Assembly: GCF_900564145.1 (NCBI RefSeq)
Contig: NZ_UOOB01000001.1
Coordinates: forward strand, 3,350,754-3,414,753
DNA: 64,000 nucleotides
Origin: Comamonas sp. lk
GTDB lineage: Bacteria > Pseudomonadota > Gammaproteobacteria > Burkholderiales > Burkholderiaceae_C
Direction: 5' to 3'
The first letter of the stretch is position 1. Each line of letters begins with the position of its first letter. This document shows, in pieces, positions 8,501 to 16,550 of the stretch. The notes beneath the pieces were generated by a model, which worked only from the letters and a program-made list of their open reading frames with translations, was not told where the DNA came from and did no database searches. Made by a program: the position numbers and the translations under genes.

Positions 8501-8580
8501 GCGACAGACCCCTATACCCAAAACAAGGTAAGCCACTAAAAATGCAGCAGAGAAAGAAAAGACAGGAGGGCGTTTTGGAG

Positions 8581-10272
8581 ATGAAGCAAACAAGAACTTT
8601 TCGCCGCTCGCGTTGGGCACGCGCTTTGCCGCTGAGCCTGCCGCTGCTTTTCGGCACGGCTCTGACATGGGCCCAGTCGGGCAATCCGCTGCAAACCCTG
8701 CCCCGCGTGCCGCCAGCCAGCCGCCCTCAGGTGCCGATACAGATACAGACGCCCCAGGTCGGCAACCAGGATATTGCCAGCGTGCAAGTCGCTGTCAGGG
8801 GCGTGAATGTCCAAGGCAGCTCGGCCATTGCCTTCGATGAAGTCAGCGCCCTGTTCACGCCCTTCATCAACGGCACCCATACCGTGGGCGCTCTGGCCCA
8901 GGCGGCGCAGAAAGTGGGAGAGCTGTACCAGCAACGCGGATTTGCGCTCTCTTTTGCTTTTTTGCCGCCACAGAACTTTGCCGATGGCGTGGTCCTGGTC
9001 ACCGTGGTTGAAGGCTATGTGGCCAATCTTCAGCTGGAGGGCGATTTCGGGCGTTCCGAATCCGGGATTCGCGAACTGGCCCAGCCCCTGCTTCATGAAA
9101 AACCGTTGACCACCCAGACCTTTCAACGACAGACCCAGCTGATGGCCCGTCTGCCGGGCGTGCAGATTGTCGCCTCTGCCAGCCTGCCCACCACCACGGA
9201 TGGCGCCACCGCACTTGTCATCAAGTCCAAGCACAAGCCTGTGGTGGTGGCTTTTGGCGGCGAATTGCGCAAGCCCACACCGCGCGTGATTGCGTCGCTC
9301 ACGCTCAACGACCCCTTGTGGGCAGGCAGCCAGTTGCAGCTGTCCACCATGCTGCAAAAACCCAGCAAGGAGCGTTTCAGCTCACTGGGCTTTACCCAGC
9401 TGCTCAATGCCGAAGGCACGCTGGCTCGGGCCAGCTTTTCTGACTACCGCAGCTTCAACAACCCCGCCACGCACATACCCGGCATTGACGACCTGACGCG
9501 CCAGCGCAAGCTTGATTTCAACATCAGCCACCCCTTGATACTGAGCAACCGCACGCAGCTGACAGGTACGGCCGGTCTGTACGCCATCAACTACAACAAG
9601 GAGCTGCAAACCAGCAACCAGTACCTTGCCAATGATGAGCGGGTGCGCACGCTGTACGCCCAGCTGGCATGGTCATCGTTCAGCCCGCAGGCCACACGCT
9701 CGGCCAATGTGTTGCTGGCGCGGGGCCTGAACTCCATGGGCGCCCAGGCAGGTCTGCTCTATCAGGACCCCAACCAGACGCTGCTTCTACCCTCCTCCGT
9801 GAAGCTCGACTTCACACGCCTGCTGATGGAATACAGCCAGCGCCACCGCTTTGCCAGCAAATTCGGCGCCGGCTTTGCCGTGGGCGGGCAGTACAGCCGC
9901 GACATTCTGCCCACGCCTGAAAAGATCTCCTTCGGCTCCAACCGCTTTGGGCGCGGCTATCAGGCGGGAGAGTTTTCCGGCGACTCGGGCCTGGGCGCCA
10001 GCGTGGAAGGCAACTACCAGTTTGTCATGGCCCATCAGTGGCTCAAATCCGTCGAGCCCTATGTGCTTTATGAATGGGCACGCACCCATCAGCGAACCAG
10101 CGGGCTGGCGGGCAATACCTTGCGCTCGGCCAGCCTCGGCCTGCGCTTGTCCGACAGCCGCCACTACTCCCTGGACCTTGCGGCCAGCAAGCCCATGGGT
10201 GACCGCACGGCCAACAACCCCGAGCGCGAACTGCGCTACAGCCTGCTTCTCAGCTACAACCTCGATCTCTGA
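8581..10272 (+). CDS. ShlB/FhaC/HecB-type two-partner secretion outer-membrane transporter
   Basis: 563 residues from ATG 8581, chosen because it begins the signal peptide (MKQTRTFRRSRWARALPL to LTWAQS) and AGGAGG lies 11 bases upstream. In-frame ATGs at 8542 and 8443 precede it. After a Pro/Gln-rich spacer comes a POTRA-like region (~residues 50-140: VNVQGSSAIAFDEV, QQRGFALSFAFLPPQ, VLVTVVEGYVANLQLEG) and a 16-strand-type barrel. The barrel includes FGSNRFGRGYQAGEFSGDSG, like the conserved FG-x-x-x-RG-Y signature of the FhaC L6 loop. The protein ends LSYNLDL. Such proteins carry a partner across the outer membrane; the only candidate nearby is the upstream repeat lipoprotein. Confidence 0.85.
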   Translation: MKQTRTFRRSRWARALPLSLPLLFGTALTWAQSGNPLQTLPRVPPASRPQVPIQIQTPQVGNQDIASVQVAVRGVNVQGSSAIAFDEVSALFTPFINGTHTVGALAQAAQKVGELYQQRGFALSFAFLPPQNFADGVVLVTVVEGYVANLQLEGDFGRSESGIRELAQPLLHEKPLTTQTFQRQTQLMARLPGVQIVASASLPTTTDGATALVIKSKHKPVVVAFGGELRKPTPRVIASLTLNDPLWAGSQLQLSTMLQKPSKERFSSLGFTQLLNAEGTLARASFSDYRSFNNPATHIPGIDDLTRQRKLDFNISHPLILSNRTQLTGTAGLYAINYNKELQTSNQYLANDERVRTLYAQLAWSSFSPQATRSANVLLARGLNSMGAQAGLLYQDPNQTLLLPSSVKLDFTRLLMEYSQRHRFASKFGAGFAVGGQYSRDILPTPEKISFGSNRFGRGYQAGEFSGDSGLGASVEGNYQFVMAHQWLKSVEPYVLYEWARTHQRTSGLAGNTLRSASLGLRLSDSRHYSLDLAASKPMGDRTANNPERELRYSLLLSYNLDL

Positions 10273-10293
10273 GGTCGCACCCGTCTTGCGTCC

Positions 10294-10325
10294 AAGCCGC
10301 GGCCCGCAAAGCCCGCGGCTTTTTT
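10294..10325 (+). terminator. terminator after the ShlB-type gene
   Basis: AAGCCGCGG-N10-CCGCGGCTT stem followed by a T run; it separates this gene from nth, 30 bp further on. Confidence 0.88.
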
Positions 10326-10354
10326 AACGGCAGCAGGCAAGCGACAATAGCGCG

Positions 10355-11011
10355 ATGAAAAAAAGCGAGATCGAGCCTTTTTTTGCCGCGCTCAAGGCCG
10401 CCAACCCCACGCCGCAAACCGAGCTGGAATACACCACCGTCTTTGAGCTGCTGACCGCCGTGCTGCTGTCGGCCCAGGCCACCGACGTGGGCGTGAACAA
10501 GGCCACGCGCAAGCTGTTTCCGGTAGCCAATACGCCGCAGGCAATTCTGGATCTGGGTCTGGAGGGGCTTGAGAGCTATATCAAGACCATAGGTCTGTAC
10601 CGCAGCAAAGCCAAGCATCTGATGCAGACCTGCGCCATGCTGGTGAATCTGCATGGCGGCCAGGTGCCCAGCACCCGCGAAGAACTGGAAGCCTTGCCCG
10701 GCGTGGGCCGCAAGACCGCCAATGTGGTGCTCAACGTGGCCTTTGGCCAACCTACCATGGCGGTGGACACGCATATCTTTCGCGTAAGCAACCGCACCGG
10801 GCTGGCCCCCGGCAAGAATCCGTTGGAAGTGGAGAAACAGCTGCTCAAACGCGTGCCCGAGGAGTACGCCGTGGATTCTCACCACTGGCTGATCCTGCTG
10901 GGCCGCTATGTCTGCCAGGCCCGCAAGCCCCGCTGCTGGGAGTGCGTGGTGTCCCAATACTGCGATTTCACGCCCAAGACGGCCGCGCCCACGGCAGGAA
11001 AAAAGAGCTGA
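10355..11011 (+). CDS. nth: endonuclease III
   Basis: 218 residues. A DNA glycosylase/AP lyase that removes oxidised pyrimidines in base-excision repair. It carries the helix-hairpin-helix LPGVGRKTANVV with the catalytic lysine, the catalytic aspartate in VDTHIFRV, and a complete 4Fe-4S ligand set C-x6-C-x2-C-x5-C near the C-terminus (CQARKPRCWECVVSQYC). Length is normal for the family. It is a single gene following a terminator; the next gene (cobT) is convergent. Confidence 0.97.
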   Translation: MKKSEIEPFFAALKAANPTPQTELEYTTVFELLTAVLLSAQATDVGVNKATRKLFPVANTPQAILDLGLEGLESYIKTIGLYRSKAKHLMQTCAMLVNLHGGQVPSTREELEALPGVGRKTANVVLNVAFGQPTMAVDTHIFRVSNRTGLAPGKNPLEVEKQLLKRVPEEYAVDSHHWLILLGRYVCQARKPRCWECVVSQYCDFTPKTAAPTAGKKS

Positions 11012-11054
11012 AACAGCCGCTAGCGTACATCACAAAAGCGTCAACAGCTATCAA
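11011..11054. repeat. interspersed REP-like palindromic element (copy 2)
   Basis: Arms AAACAGCCGCTAGCGT and AAGCGTCAACAGCTATCAA separated by ~9 bases, in the short gap between the convergent nth and cobT genes. It may double as a transcript end. Same family as the copies near 5007, 15508, 16231, 39941, 46401 and 54041. Confidence 0.55.
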
Positions 11055-11068
11055 TACAGAAGCGGTCT

Positions 11069-12181
11069 TCAGCCCTTGGTGCTGACGCCTGCCGACTCGA
11101 AGCTGGCCATCTCGTTGAGCATGGTGCAGGCCGACAGCAGCAGCGGCCAGGCCAGTGCCGCGCCCGAGCCCTCTCCCAGGCGCAGTTGCCAATCCAACAG
11201 CGGCTGGGCCTGCAGCTGGGCCAGCATGCGGGTGTGGCCCGGTTCGCCCGAGCGATGGGCATAGACACAGCGCTGCAGCACATGGGGCTGCAGACGGCTG
11301 GCCACCAGAACCGCGGCCGTGGTGATGAAGCCATCCACCACAATCAGGCGGCGTTCGGCCGCAGCCTGCAGCACGGCACCGGTCATGGTCGCAATCTCCA
11401 GCCCGCCCATGGCGGCCAGCACGGCCAAAGGTTCCGTCACTGCCACATGCAGCTGCAACACCTGTTTGAGCACCGCCAGCTTGTGCTGCAGGCCCTGGGC
11501 ATCGAGACCGGTGCCCACGCCGGTGACGGCTTCAATCGGTTCGCCGCACAGCCGCGCCAGCAGCAGCGACGCGGCCGAGGTGTTGCCAATACCCATCTCG
11601 CCCAGCAGCAAGGCATTGCCGGGCAGTTTCTTGACCAGCTCCGCCCCATTGCGCAAGGCCACGGCACATTGCTCGGCCGTCATGGCCGGCCCTTCGCTGC
11701 TATCGGCCGTGCCATAAGCCACCTTGCGGCGCCACAGGCGCGGCTCATAGGCCTTGGGCTGCTTGTGTTCAGGGTCTTGCTCGCGCACGGCAAAGTCCTT
11801 GGCCACACCGCAATCGACCACATTCAGGGCAATCCCGTTCTGCCGCGAGAGCACGCTGACCGCAGCCCCGCCGGCCAGAAAGTTCTCCACCATCTGCCAG
11901 GTCACATCCACCGGATAGGCCGACACGCCTTTGGCGGCCAGGCCGTGGTCTGCAGCAAACACCAGCATCTGCGGCGCCTGCAGCTGCGGCTGCTCGCTGC
12001 CCAGCACCGAGGCCAGCTTCAGCGCCAGCGCCTCCAGCACACCCAGCGAGCCCTGGGGCTTGGTCTTGAAGTCCAGCTTGTGCTGCACGCGTGCCAGCAG
12101 TTGCTCGTCGCTGATATCGGCCACTTCGGGGCAGGACCAGATGCTGGACAGGGCTAAATCGGAACGGATAACGGAATTCAT
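11069..12181 (-). CDS. cobT: nicotinate-nucleotide--dimethylbenzimidazole phosphoribosyltransferase
   Basis: 370 residues from ATG 12181 (MNSVIRSDLAL); the frame extends 14 residues further without conservation. It activates the lower ligand, giving alpha-ribazole phosphate from DMB and nicotinate mononucleotide. Landmarks are the DFKTKPQGSLGVLE start, VFAADHGLAAKGVSAYP, GEMGIGNTSAAS and the C-terminal GEGSGAA with the catalytic glutamate. It belongs functionally with bluB upstream in the locus but is separated from cobQ by an unrelated gene with its own terminator, so it probably has its own promoter in the ~150 bp upstream. No cobS or cobC-type phosphatase follows in this window. Confidence 0.96.
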   Translation of the reverse strand: MNSVIRSDLALSSIWSCPEVADISDEQLLARVQHKLDFKTKPQGSLGVLEALALKLASVLGSEQPQLQAPQMLVFAADHGLAAKGVSAYPVDVTWQMVENFLAGGAAVSVLSRQNGIALNVVDCGVAKDFAVREQDPEHKQPKAYEPRLWRRKVAYGTADSSEGPAMTAEQCAVALRNGAELVKKLPGNALLLGEMGIGNTSAASLLLARLCGEPIEAVTGVGTGLDAQGLQHKLAVLKQVLQLHVAVTEPLAVLAAMGGLEIATMTGAVLQAAAERRLIVVDGFITTAAVLVASRLQPHVLQRCVYAHRSGEPGHTRMLAQLQAQPLLDWQLRLGEGSGAALAWPLLLSACTMLNEMASFESAGVSTKG

Positions 12182-12333
12182 CAAGGCTGCAATCCCCGGC
12201 ACATCGAATACAGGTGCGACCATTGACCGGAAACGGCCTGCACCTTCACTTTGCTGGCAACGCCCTGCCAGCCGGATGCCGAGTATCGCGCGTTCTGGAG
12301 TGCATACAGCGCCGACAGGAAAGCCCGGCCACG

Positions 12334-12356
12334 AAAAAAGGCTCCGCAGAGCCTTT
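12334..12356 (-). terminator. terminator after the secreted hypothetical gene
   Basis: On the minus strand: AAAGGCTC-N4-GAGCCTTT followed by a T run (A run at 12334-12339 on the given strand), 21 bp past the stop codon at 12377. Confidence 0.85.
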
Positions 12357-12376
12357 GGTGCAAAGGAAATGAGTGC

Positions 12377-12811
12377 TTACTGGCCTACCGGCACTTCAAT
12401 GGTCGACTCGCGCAAAATGCCGCCGTCCTGCACCGAGCCGCTGATAGCACCCTGCTTGACGCGGTCGGAACATGCCTGGCGGTCGATGTCGGTCTTGAAA
12501 ACCTGGCAGCGCGCATACGCATTGCGTTCGAACTGATTGGCGCTCTGGCCGTCATCGAGCTTGCCGCGCTTGGCTTCGGCCTTGGCGGCGGCCGCTTCGC
12601 GGCTTGCGGGATTGGCATCGCGCTTGTGCATGGGCTTATGCATCTGCTTGTGCATTGGTTTGTGAGACTTCATCTCCGCCGATTTGGCCGCCGGTTTGGC
12701 CATCTCCATCGCCGGTGCCGCTTCGGTGGTCTGAGCGCAGGCCATGCCAGCAACTGCCAGGGCTAGCGCGCCCAGCGTCAACTGAATGCTGCGAATTCCA
12801 AGATTTGCCAT
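12377..12811 (-). CDS. hypothetical periplasmic protein with His/Met/Lys-rich linker
   Basis: 144 residues. The N-terminus is a signal peptide (about 26 residues, ending MACAQ). The middle has repeated K-P-M-H-K units (HKPMHKQMHKPMHK), a His/Met pattern that could bind metal, though this is inference. The C-terminal ~75 residues have two cysteines (ARCQVF, RQACSDRV) and end with SGSVQDGGILRESTIEVPVG, a block I recognise as conserved in uncharacterised Burkholderiales proteins. It sits between cobQ and cobT on the same strand but has its own terminator, and nothing ties it to cobalamin. Function unknown. Confidence 0.75.
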   Translation of the reverse strand: MANLGIRSIQLTLGALALAVAGMACAQTTEAAPAMEMAKPAAKSAEMKSHKPMHKQMHKPMHKRDANPASREAAAAKAEAKRGKLDDGQSANQFERNAYARCQVFKTDIDRQACSDRVKQGAISGSVQDGGILRESTIEVPVGQ

Positions 12812-12924
12812 GAGCAGACTCCATCACAGGTGAGTAAGTAATCCGCCGAGCTTGCGCGCATTCCCTGATTACCCTTATCGGTGCAGCCCACAAGCCCCTG
12901 CAAGCCAGGGCCTACAGCCCAGCC

Positions 12925-14421
12925 TCAAGACGGCATCTCGGCAAACCACTGTTCAACGCCCTGGGCCAGGCGCTCAAACACCTGCTCCAGCCCCAGGGCC
13001 GCATTGCCAAACAGGGCATGGACGACGGCAGAATTCTCGAACAGCCCGTGCAGATAAGTGCCGATAACCACCGGGTTGCCGGCCTGCCACAGCAGACCGG
13101 GCAGCAACTCCTGCGCCTGCGGGCCGGCTGCGGCCTGCATGTCCTGGCGCAGCTGCGTCTGGCCATGGTGAATTTCATAGCCCGTCACTTCCACGCCGCT
13201 CAGTGCCTGCCAGGGCGCCTGCAGCGCTGGCAGGTCAAAACGCGTGGGTTTGACGGTTTTTTCCTGCGCAAACAAAGTCGCTGCCGGCAGCAAGCCCAGG
13301 CCGGCGGCATTGCCATCCACGCCATACAGATCGATCAGTGCCTCGCCCAGCATCTGCAAGCCGCCGCAAATACCCAGCACCCGCTTGCCGGCGTTGGCAT
13401 GAGCTACCACGGCGGCATCCAGCCCCTGTGTGCGCATCCAGGCCAGATCGGCCGCCGTGGCCTTGCTGCCGGGCAAGATGACCCAGTCGGCCGCCGCAAT
13501 CTGCGCTGGCGAGCGGGCCCAGACCACGCGCACGCCGGGCACCTGCAGCAGAGGCTGAAATTCATCGAGATTGCTGATGCGCGGGTAGGCCACGATGGCG
13601 ATGGTGGTGTGCACCGCCTGGCCGGCGCCGTTGCTGCCGCGGTCGTCAAACACGCCGTCTTCCTCGGGCAGGCCATGGGCAAACTGCATGGGAATGCAGG
13701 CCACGGTGGGCACGCCGGTTTTCTCTTCCAGCATCTGCGGCGCGGGCGCCAGCAAGCTGGCATCGCCCCGGAATTTGTTGAGCACAAAACCTTTGATCAG
13801 TTTTTGCTCGTCCTCTGGCAACAGCGCCCAGGTGCCGTACAGATGGGCAAACGCCCCGCCCCGGTCGATATCGGAGACCAGCAGGCAGTGCGCGTTGCAG
13901 TGGCGCGCCACGCGCATATTCACCACGTCGCTGGCATGCAGGTTGATCTCGGCCGGCGAGCCTGCGCCTTCGATCACGATCACATCGTTTTCGGCACGCA
14001 AGTCATCGAGCGCCTGCGCAATCTGCGGCCAGACCTTGAGGCTGCGGCCGCGCCAGGGCATGGCGCTGAGTTCGTCATGGACCTGGCCGAACAGCACCAC
14101 CTGGCTGCGCGTATCGGCCTCGGGCTTGAGCAGCAGCGGGTTCATGCGCACATCGGGCACGCAGCCGGCGGCCAGGGCCTGCAGATACTGGGCGGTGCCG
14201 ATCTCGCCCCACTTTCCGTCGGGTGTCGCCACCACGCGGGCGTTGTTGCTCATGTTCTGCGCCTTGAATGGCGCCACCTTGTAGCCCTGGGCCCGGTACC
14301 AGGCGCACAGGGCCGTGGTCACCCAGCTTTTGCCGGCGCCGCTGCTGGTGCCCAGCACCATCACACACAAGGCAGGCCGCTGGCCTGGAGTGGGTCGCGG
14401 CAAATGAATCAATTGGCTCAT
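12925..14421 (-). CDS. cobQ: cobyric acid synthase (glutamine-hydrolysing)
   Basis: 498 residues from ATG 14421; the frame runs on upstream but overlaps cobC and lacks family sequence. It amidates the b, d, e and g carboxylates of adenosyl-cobyrinate a,c-diamide. The N-terminal ATPase domain has GTSSGAGKS and FKAQNMSNNARV. The C-terminal class I glutamine-amidotransferase-like domain has the nucleophile in GICGGLQMLG and a histidine in GTYLHGLFE. It lies 10 bp downstream of cobC, the last member of the continuous cobalamin operon. Confidence 0.97.
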   Translation of the reverse strand: MSQLIHLPRPTPGQRPALCVMVLGTSSGAGKSWVTTALCAWYRAQGYKVAPFKAQNMSNNARVVATPDGKWGEIGTAQYLQALAAGCVPDVRMNPLLLKPEADTRSQVVLFGQVHDELSAMPWRGRSLKVWPQIAQALDDLRAENDVIVIEGAGSPAEINLHASDVVNMRVARHCNAHCLLVSDIDRGGAFAHLYGTWALLPEDEQKLIKGFVLNKFRGDASLLAPAPQMLEEKTGVPTVACIPMQFAHGLPEEDGVFDDRGSNGAGQAVHTTIAIVAYPRISNLDEFQPLLQVPGVRVVWARSPAQIAAADWVILPGSKATAADLAWMRTQGLDAAVVAHANAGKRVLGICGGLQMLGEALIDLYGVDGNAAGLGLLPAATLFAQEKTVKPTRFDLPALQAPWQALSGVEVTGYEIHHGQTQLRQDMQAAAGPQAQELLPGLLWQAGNPVVIGTYLHGLFENSAVVHALFGNAALGLEQVFERLAQGVEQWFAEMPS

Positions 14422-14431
14422 GTTCCAGTTC

Positions 14432-15475
14432 TCAAATGAATTCCAGGCTTGTTCCAAGCTCGCTCCAGGCAGCGCGCAACGCAGCCTGGGATAAGGGTGG
14501 CAGCACGCCCAGGCGCACATGGCCGGGCAAGCCGAAGCTGGCACAGTCGCGCAGCTTGATGCCCTGGTTGCGCAAGACCTGCAGCCTTGCCGCCATGGCT
14601 TGATCCGCCAAGGGAAGACGGGCCACAAAATAATTGGCCTGATGGCCGGCAATCACCTGCCAGCCCAGCTGCTCGCAAAGGGCCAGTTGCTGCCGCTTCC
14701 AGTCGCGCAGCCGATGCAGGCTGGCGCTCAGCCACTGCTGCACATCGGCTCTGACCCAGGCTTGCAGCATGGCCACGCCGTGGCCTCCCACCATCCAGGA
14801 CGGAGCCAGCGCGCGCAGCGCGCTCATCTCGGCCGCTGCCACCCGCAGGGGCGCAATTGCATAAGCGGCGCGCACGCCCGTCATGCCCAAGGCCTTGTTC
14901 GGCGTCCACAGCTGCCAGACGAGATCAAGATCACGCTCGGGTGCCTCGCCTTCCAGCCACAAGGGGCGGTAGGCACAGTCAAGCACACGCCATTCGCGCA
15001 ACGACTCCTGGCCGGTACTCAGCACAGGTGGTTGACTCCAGGCAGCCCAGATCTCCTCGCAGCAACCCAGCGGGCTCGATGGCTCGCAGGCCCAATGCAA
15101 AACAGGCTGATCGCTAGCAGGCGCGCTGCGGGCGTTCTGTGCCAGCCCCCAGACATCGGCGGCCTGGGCATAGTCACCATAGTGGCGGCTGGGCAAGCGG
15201 ATGCTTTGCGCTCCGCTACGCAGCGCATGCTGGGTCAGGCGGTGAATCAGCTCGCTGCTGCTGCCGCCAATCAGGATGCGCTCTCGCTCCACGCCATGAA
15301 ACGCCGCCAGCTGCGCACGCAAATCGCTGTACAGAGGATCGGGGTACTGCGCCACATGGGCGGCCTGCAAAGCCTCTACCGCTATCGGACAGGGCCCGCA
15401 GGCATTGCGGTTGGTGGAAAAATCATGGGCCGGCACGCCTAAAGCGTCGGTACCGCCATGGGTGAATTCAGCCAT
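14432..15475 (-). CDS. cobC: threonine-phosphate decarboxylase-like PLP enzyme
   Basis: 347 residues from ATG 15475 (MAEFTHGGTD). A fold-type I aminotransferase-like protein of the CobC/CobD group that makes (R)-1-amino-2-propanol phosphate for the nucleotide loop. Seen are DFSTNRNACGPCP (the DFSxNxNPxGP element), YPDPLYSDLR, GGSSSELIHR, and the PLP lysine in TPNKALGMTGVRAAYAI. The protein is slightly short for the family, and the Asn-Asn residues around the cofactor look less canonical than in Salmonella CobD, so activity is inferred. It overlaps the end of cbiB by 8 bp. Confidence 0.88.
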   Translation of the reverse strand: MAEFTHGGTDALGVPAHDFSTNRNACGPCPIAVEALQAAHVAQYPDPLYSDLRAQLAAFHGVERERILIGGSSSELIHRLTQHALRSGAQSIRLPSRHYGDYAQAADVWGLAQNARSAPASDQPVLHWACEPSSPLGCCEEIWAAWSQPPVLSTGQESLREWRVLDCAYRPLWLEGEAPERDLDLVWQLWTPNKALGMTGVRAAYAIAPLRVAAAEMSALRALAPSWMVGGHGVAMLQAWVRADVQQWLSASLHRLRDWKRQQLALCEQLGWQVIAGHQANYFVARLPLADQAMAARLQVLRNQGIKLRDCASFGLPGHVRLGVLPPLSQAALRAAWSELGTSLEFI

Positions 15476-16550
15476 GGAGACCCGCTTTCCACATCCACAA
15501 AGCAACAAAAATCATAGCTAGCAGCGCAAGTACCACCTGCGCTATCACCACTTTGGAGGCCAGAATCACGGAGCGTTGCAAGTCTGCCGCCTGCGGCGCC
15601 CGGCCGCCGGAGTTGAGTTGATAGACGCCTGGCTTGGACAGCTGCACGCCCAGGGCCAGCGCCATGGTACCCATGGGCCAGCCGCCATTGGGCGATGGGG
15701 TGACGGCCGCATCTCGCTTCAAGGCCGACCACGCCACACCGCCGACCAGCAGCGCCAGCCAGGCGGCCGTGAGGCGGGCCGGAATCCAGTTGAGCACATC
15801 GTCGGCCCGCGCCGCCCATTTGCCGGCCCACTGCCAGTGGCGGCACTGCTCGCCATGGCCGCGCCAGCCCGGGTAGCCCCACATGGCATCGGCGGTATTG
15901 GCCAGACGATAGACAGCGGCGCCGGGCAGGCCGGCCACGGCAAACCAGAACAGGGGTGCGATCACCGAGTCGTTGAGATTTTCCGCCAGGGTTTCGATGG
16001 CGCTTTCGCGCACCGTGGCGGCGCTCAGCTGCGTGGTGTCGCGGCTTACCAGCCAAGTCAGGCGCTCACGGCCCGCAGGCAGCGACTGCTGCAGCGCGGC
16101 TTCCACCGCCAGCACCTCGTCCTTGAGCATGCGCCAGGACAGCAAGGGCTTGAGCAGCACGCCGATCAGCAGGCCAGACAGCCACCAAAGCGCATCCGGC
16201 AGCAAAAACTGCAGCAGGCCATAGACAATGAAAACAATAGCTGCCAGCGCACACCAGGCAAGCGCTGCGAGCATAAAACGCGCGTAGTCTCGGCCCACTT
16301 CGGTACGCGGCGCAATCCACTGGCCCAGCAGGCCCAGCGCCTTGCCCATATAGACCACCGGGTGCAGCCACACAGGCGGCTCGCCCCAGAGCTTGTCCAG
16401 CAGCAAGGCCACCAGCACGGCCATCAGGGCGCACATCAGCTTCTGCGACCAGAACAGCGCCAGCGCAGGCTCGGCGGTCATGGCTTTGAACAACCAGCCC
16501 AGGGGGCTGAAGAACCCGATGAGCAAATCCACCCAGGAAACAACCGTCAT
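15468..16550 (-). CDS. cbiB: adenosylcobinamide-phosphate synthase
   Basis: 360 residues, with hydrophobic segments at ~30-55, ~95-135 and near 335-355 (VIAQVVLALLAMIFVALWMW). CbiB/CobD is the integral membrane enzyme that attaches aminopropanol (phosphate) to cobyric acid. Family sequences present: LLLDKLWGEPPVWLHPVVYMG, VSRDTTQLS, ESAIETLAENLNDSVIAPLFW and YRLANTADAMWGY. The start at 16550 overlaps the bluB stop as ATGA. Two REP-like palindromic sequences fall inside this reading frame (15508 and 16231), coding parts of two membrane helices. Confidence 0.95.
   Translation of the reverse strand: MTVVSWVDLLIGFFSPLGWLFKAMTAEPALALFWSQKLMCALMAVLVALLLDKLWGEPPVWLHPVVYMGKALGLLGQWIAPRTEVGRDYARFMLAALAWCALAAIVFIVYGLLQFLLPDALWWLSGLLIGVLLKPLLSWRMLKDEVLAVEAALQQSLPAGRERLTWLVSRDTTQLSAATVRESAIETLAENLNDSVIAPLFWFAVAGLPGAAVYRLANTADAMWGYPGWRGHGEQCRHWQWAGKWAARADDVLNWIPARLTAAWLALLVGGVAWSALKRDAAVTPSPNGGWPMGTMALALGVQLSKPGVYQLNSGGRAPQAADLQRSVILASKVVIAQVVLALLAMIFVALWMWKAGLHG
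15508..15556. repeat. REP-like palindromic element inside cbiB (copy 3)
   Basis: AAATCATAGCTAGCAGCGC with a weaker right arm CTGCGCTATCACCACTTT, read in frame within the last helix of CbiB. Confidence 0.4.
16231..16278. repeat. REP-like palindromic element inside cbiB (copy 4)
   Basis: AAAACAATAGCTGCCAGCGC, ten bases, then AGCGCTGCGAGCATAAAA. Both arms are in frame, coding an Ala/Leu-rich membrane stretch of CbiB. Confidence 0.5.

Noticed and set aside
12182..12376. Second cobalamin riboswitch ahead of cobT
   Set aside because: No GCCACTG box or GGGAA/GGTG elements found; only a short leader and the terminator of the neighbouring gene.
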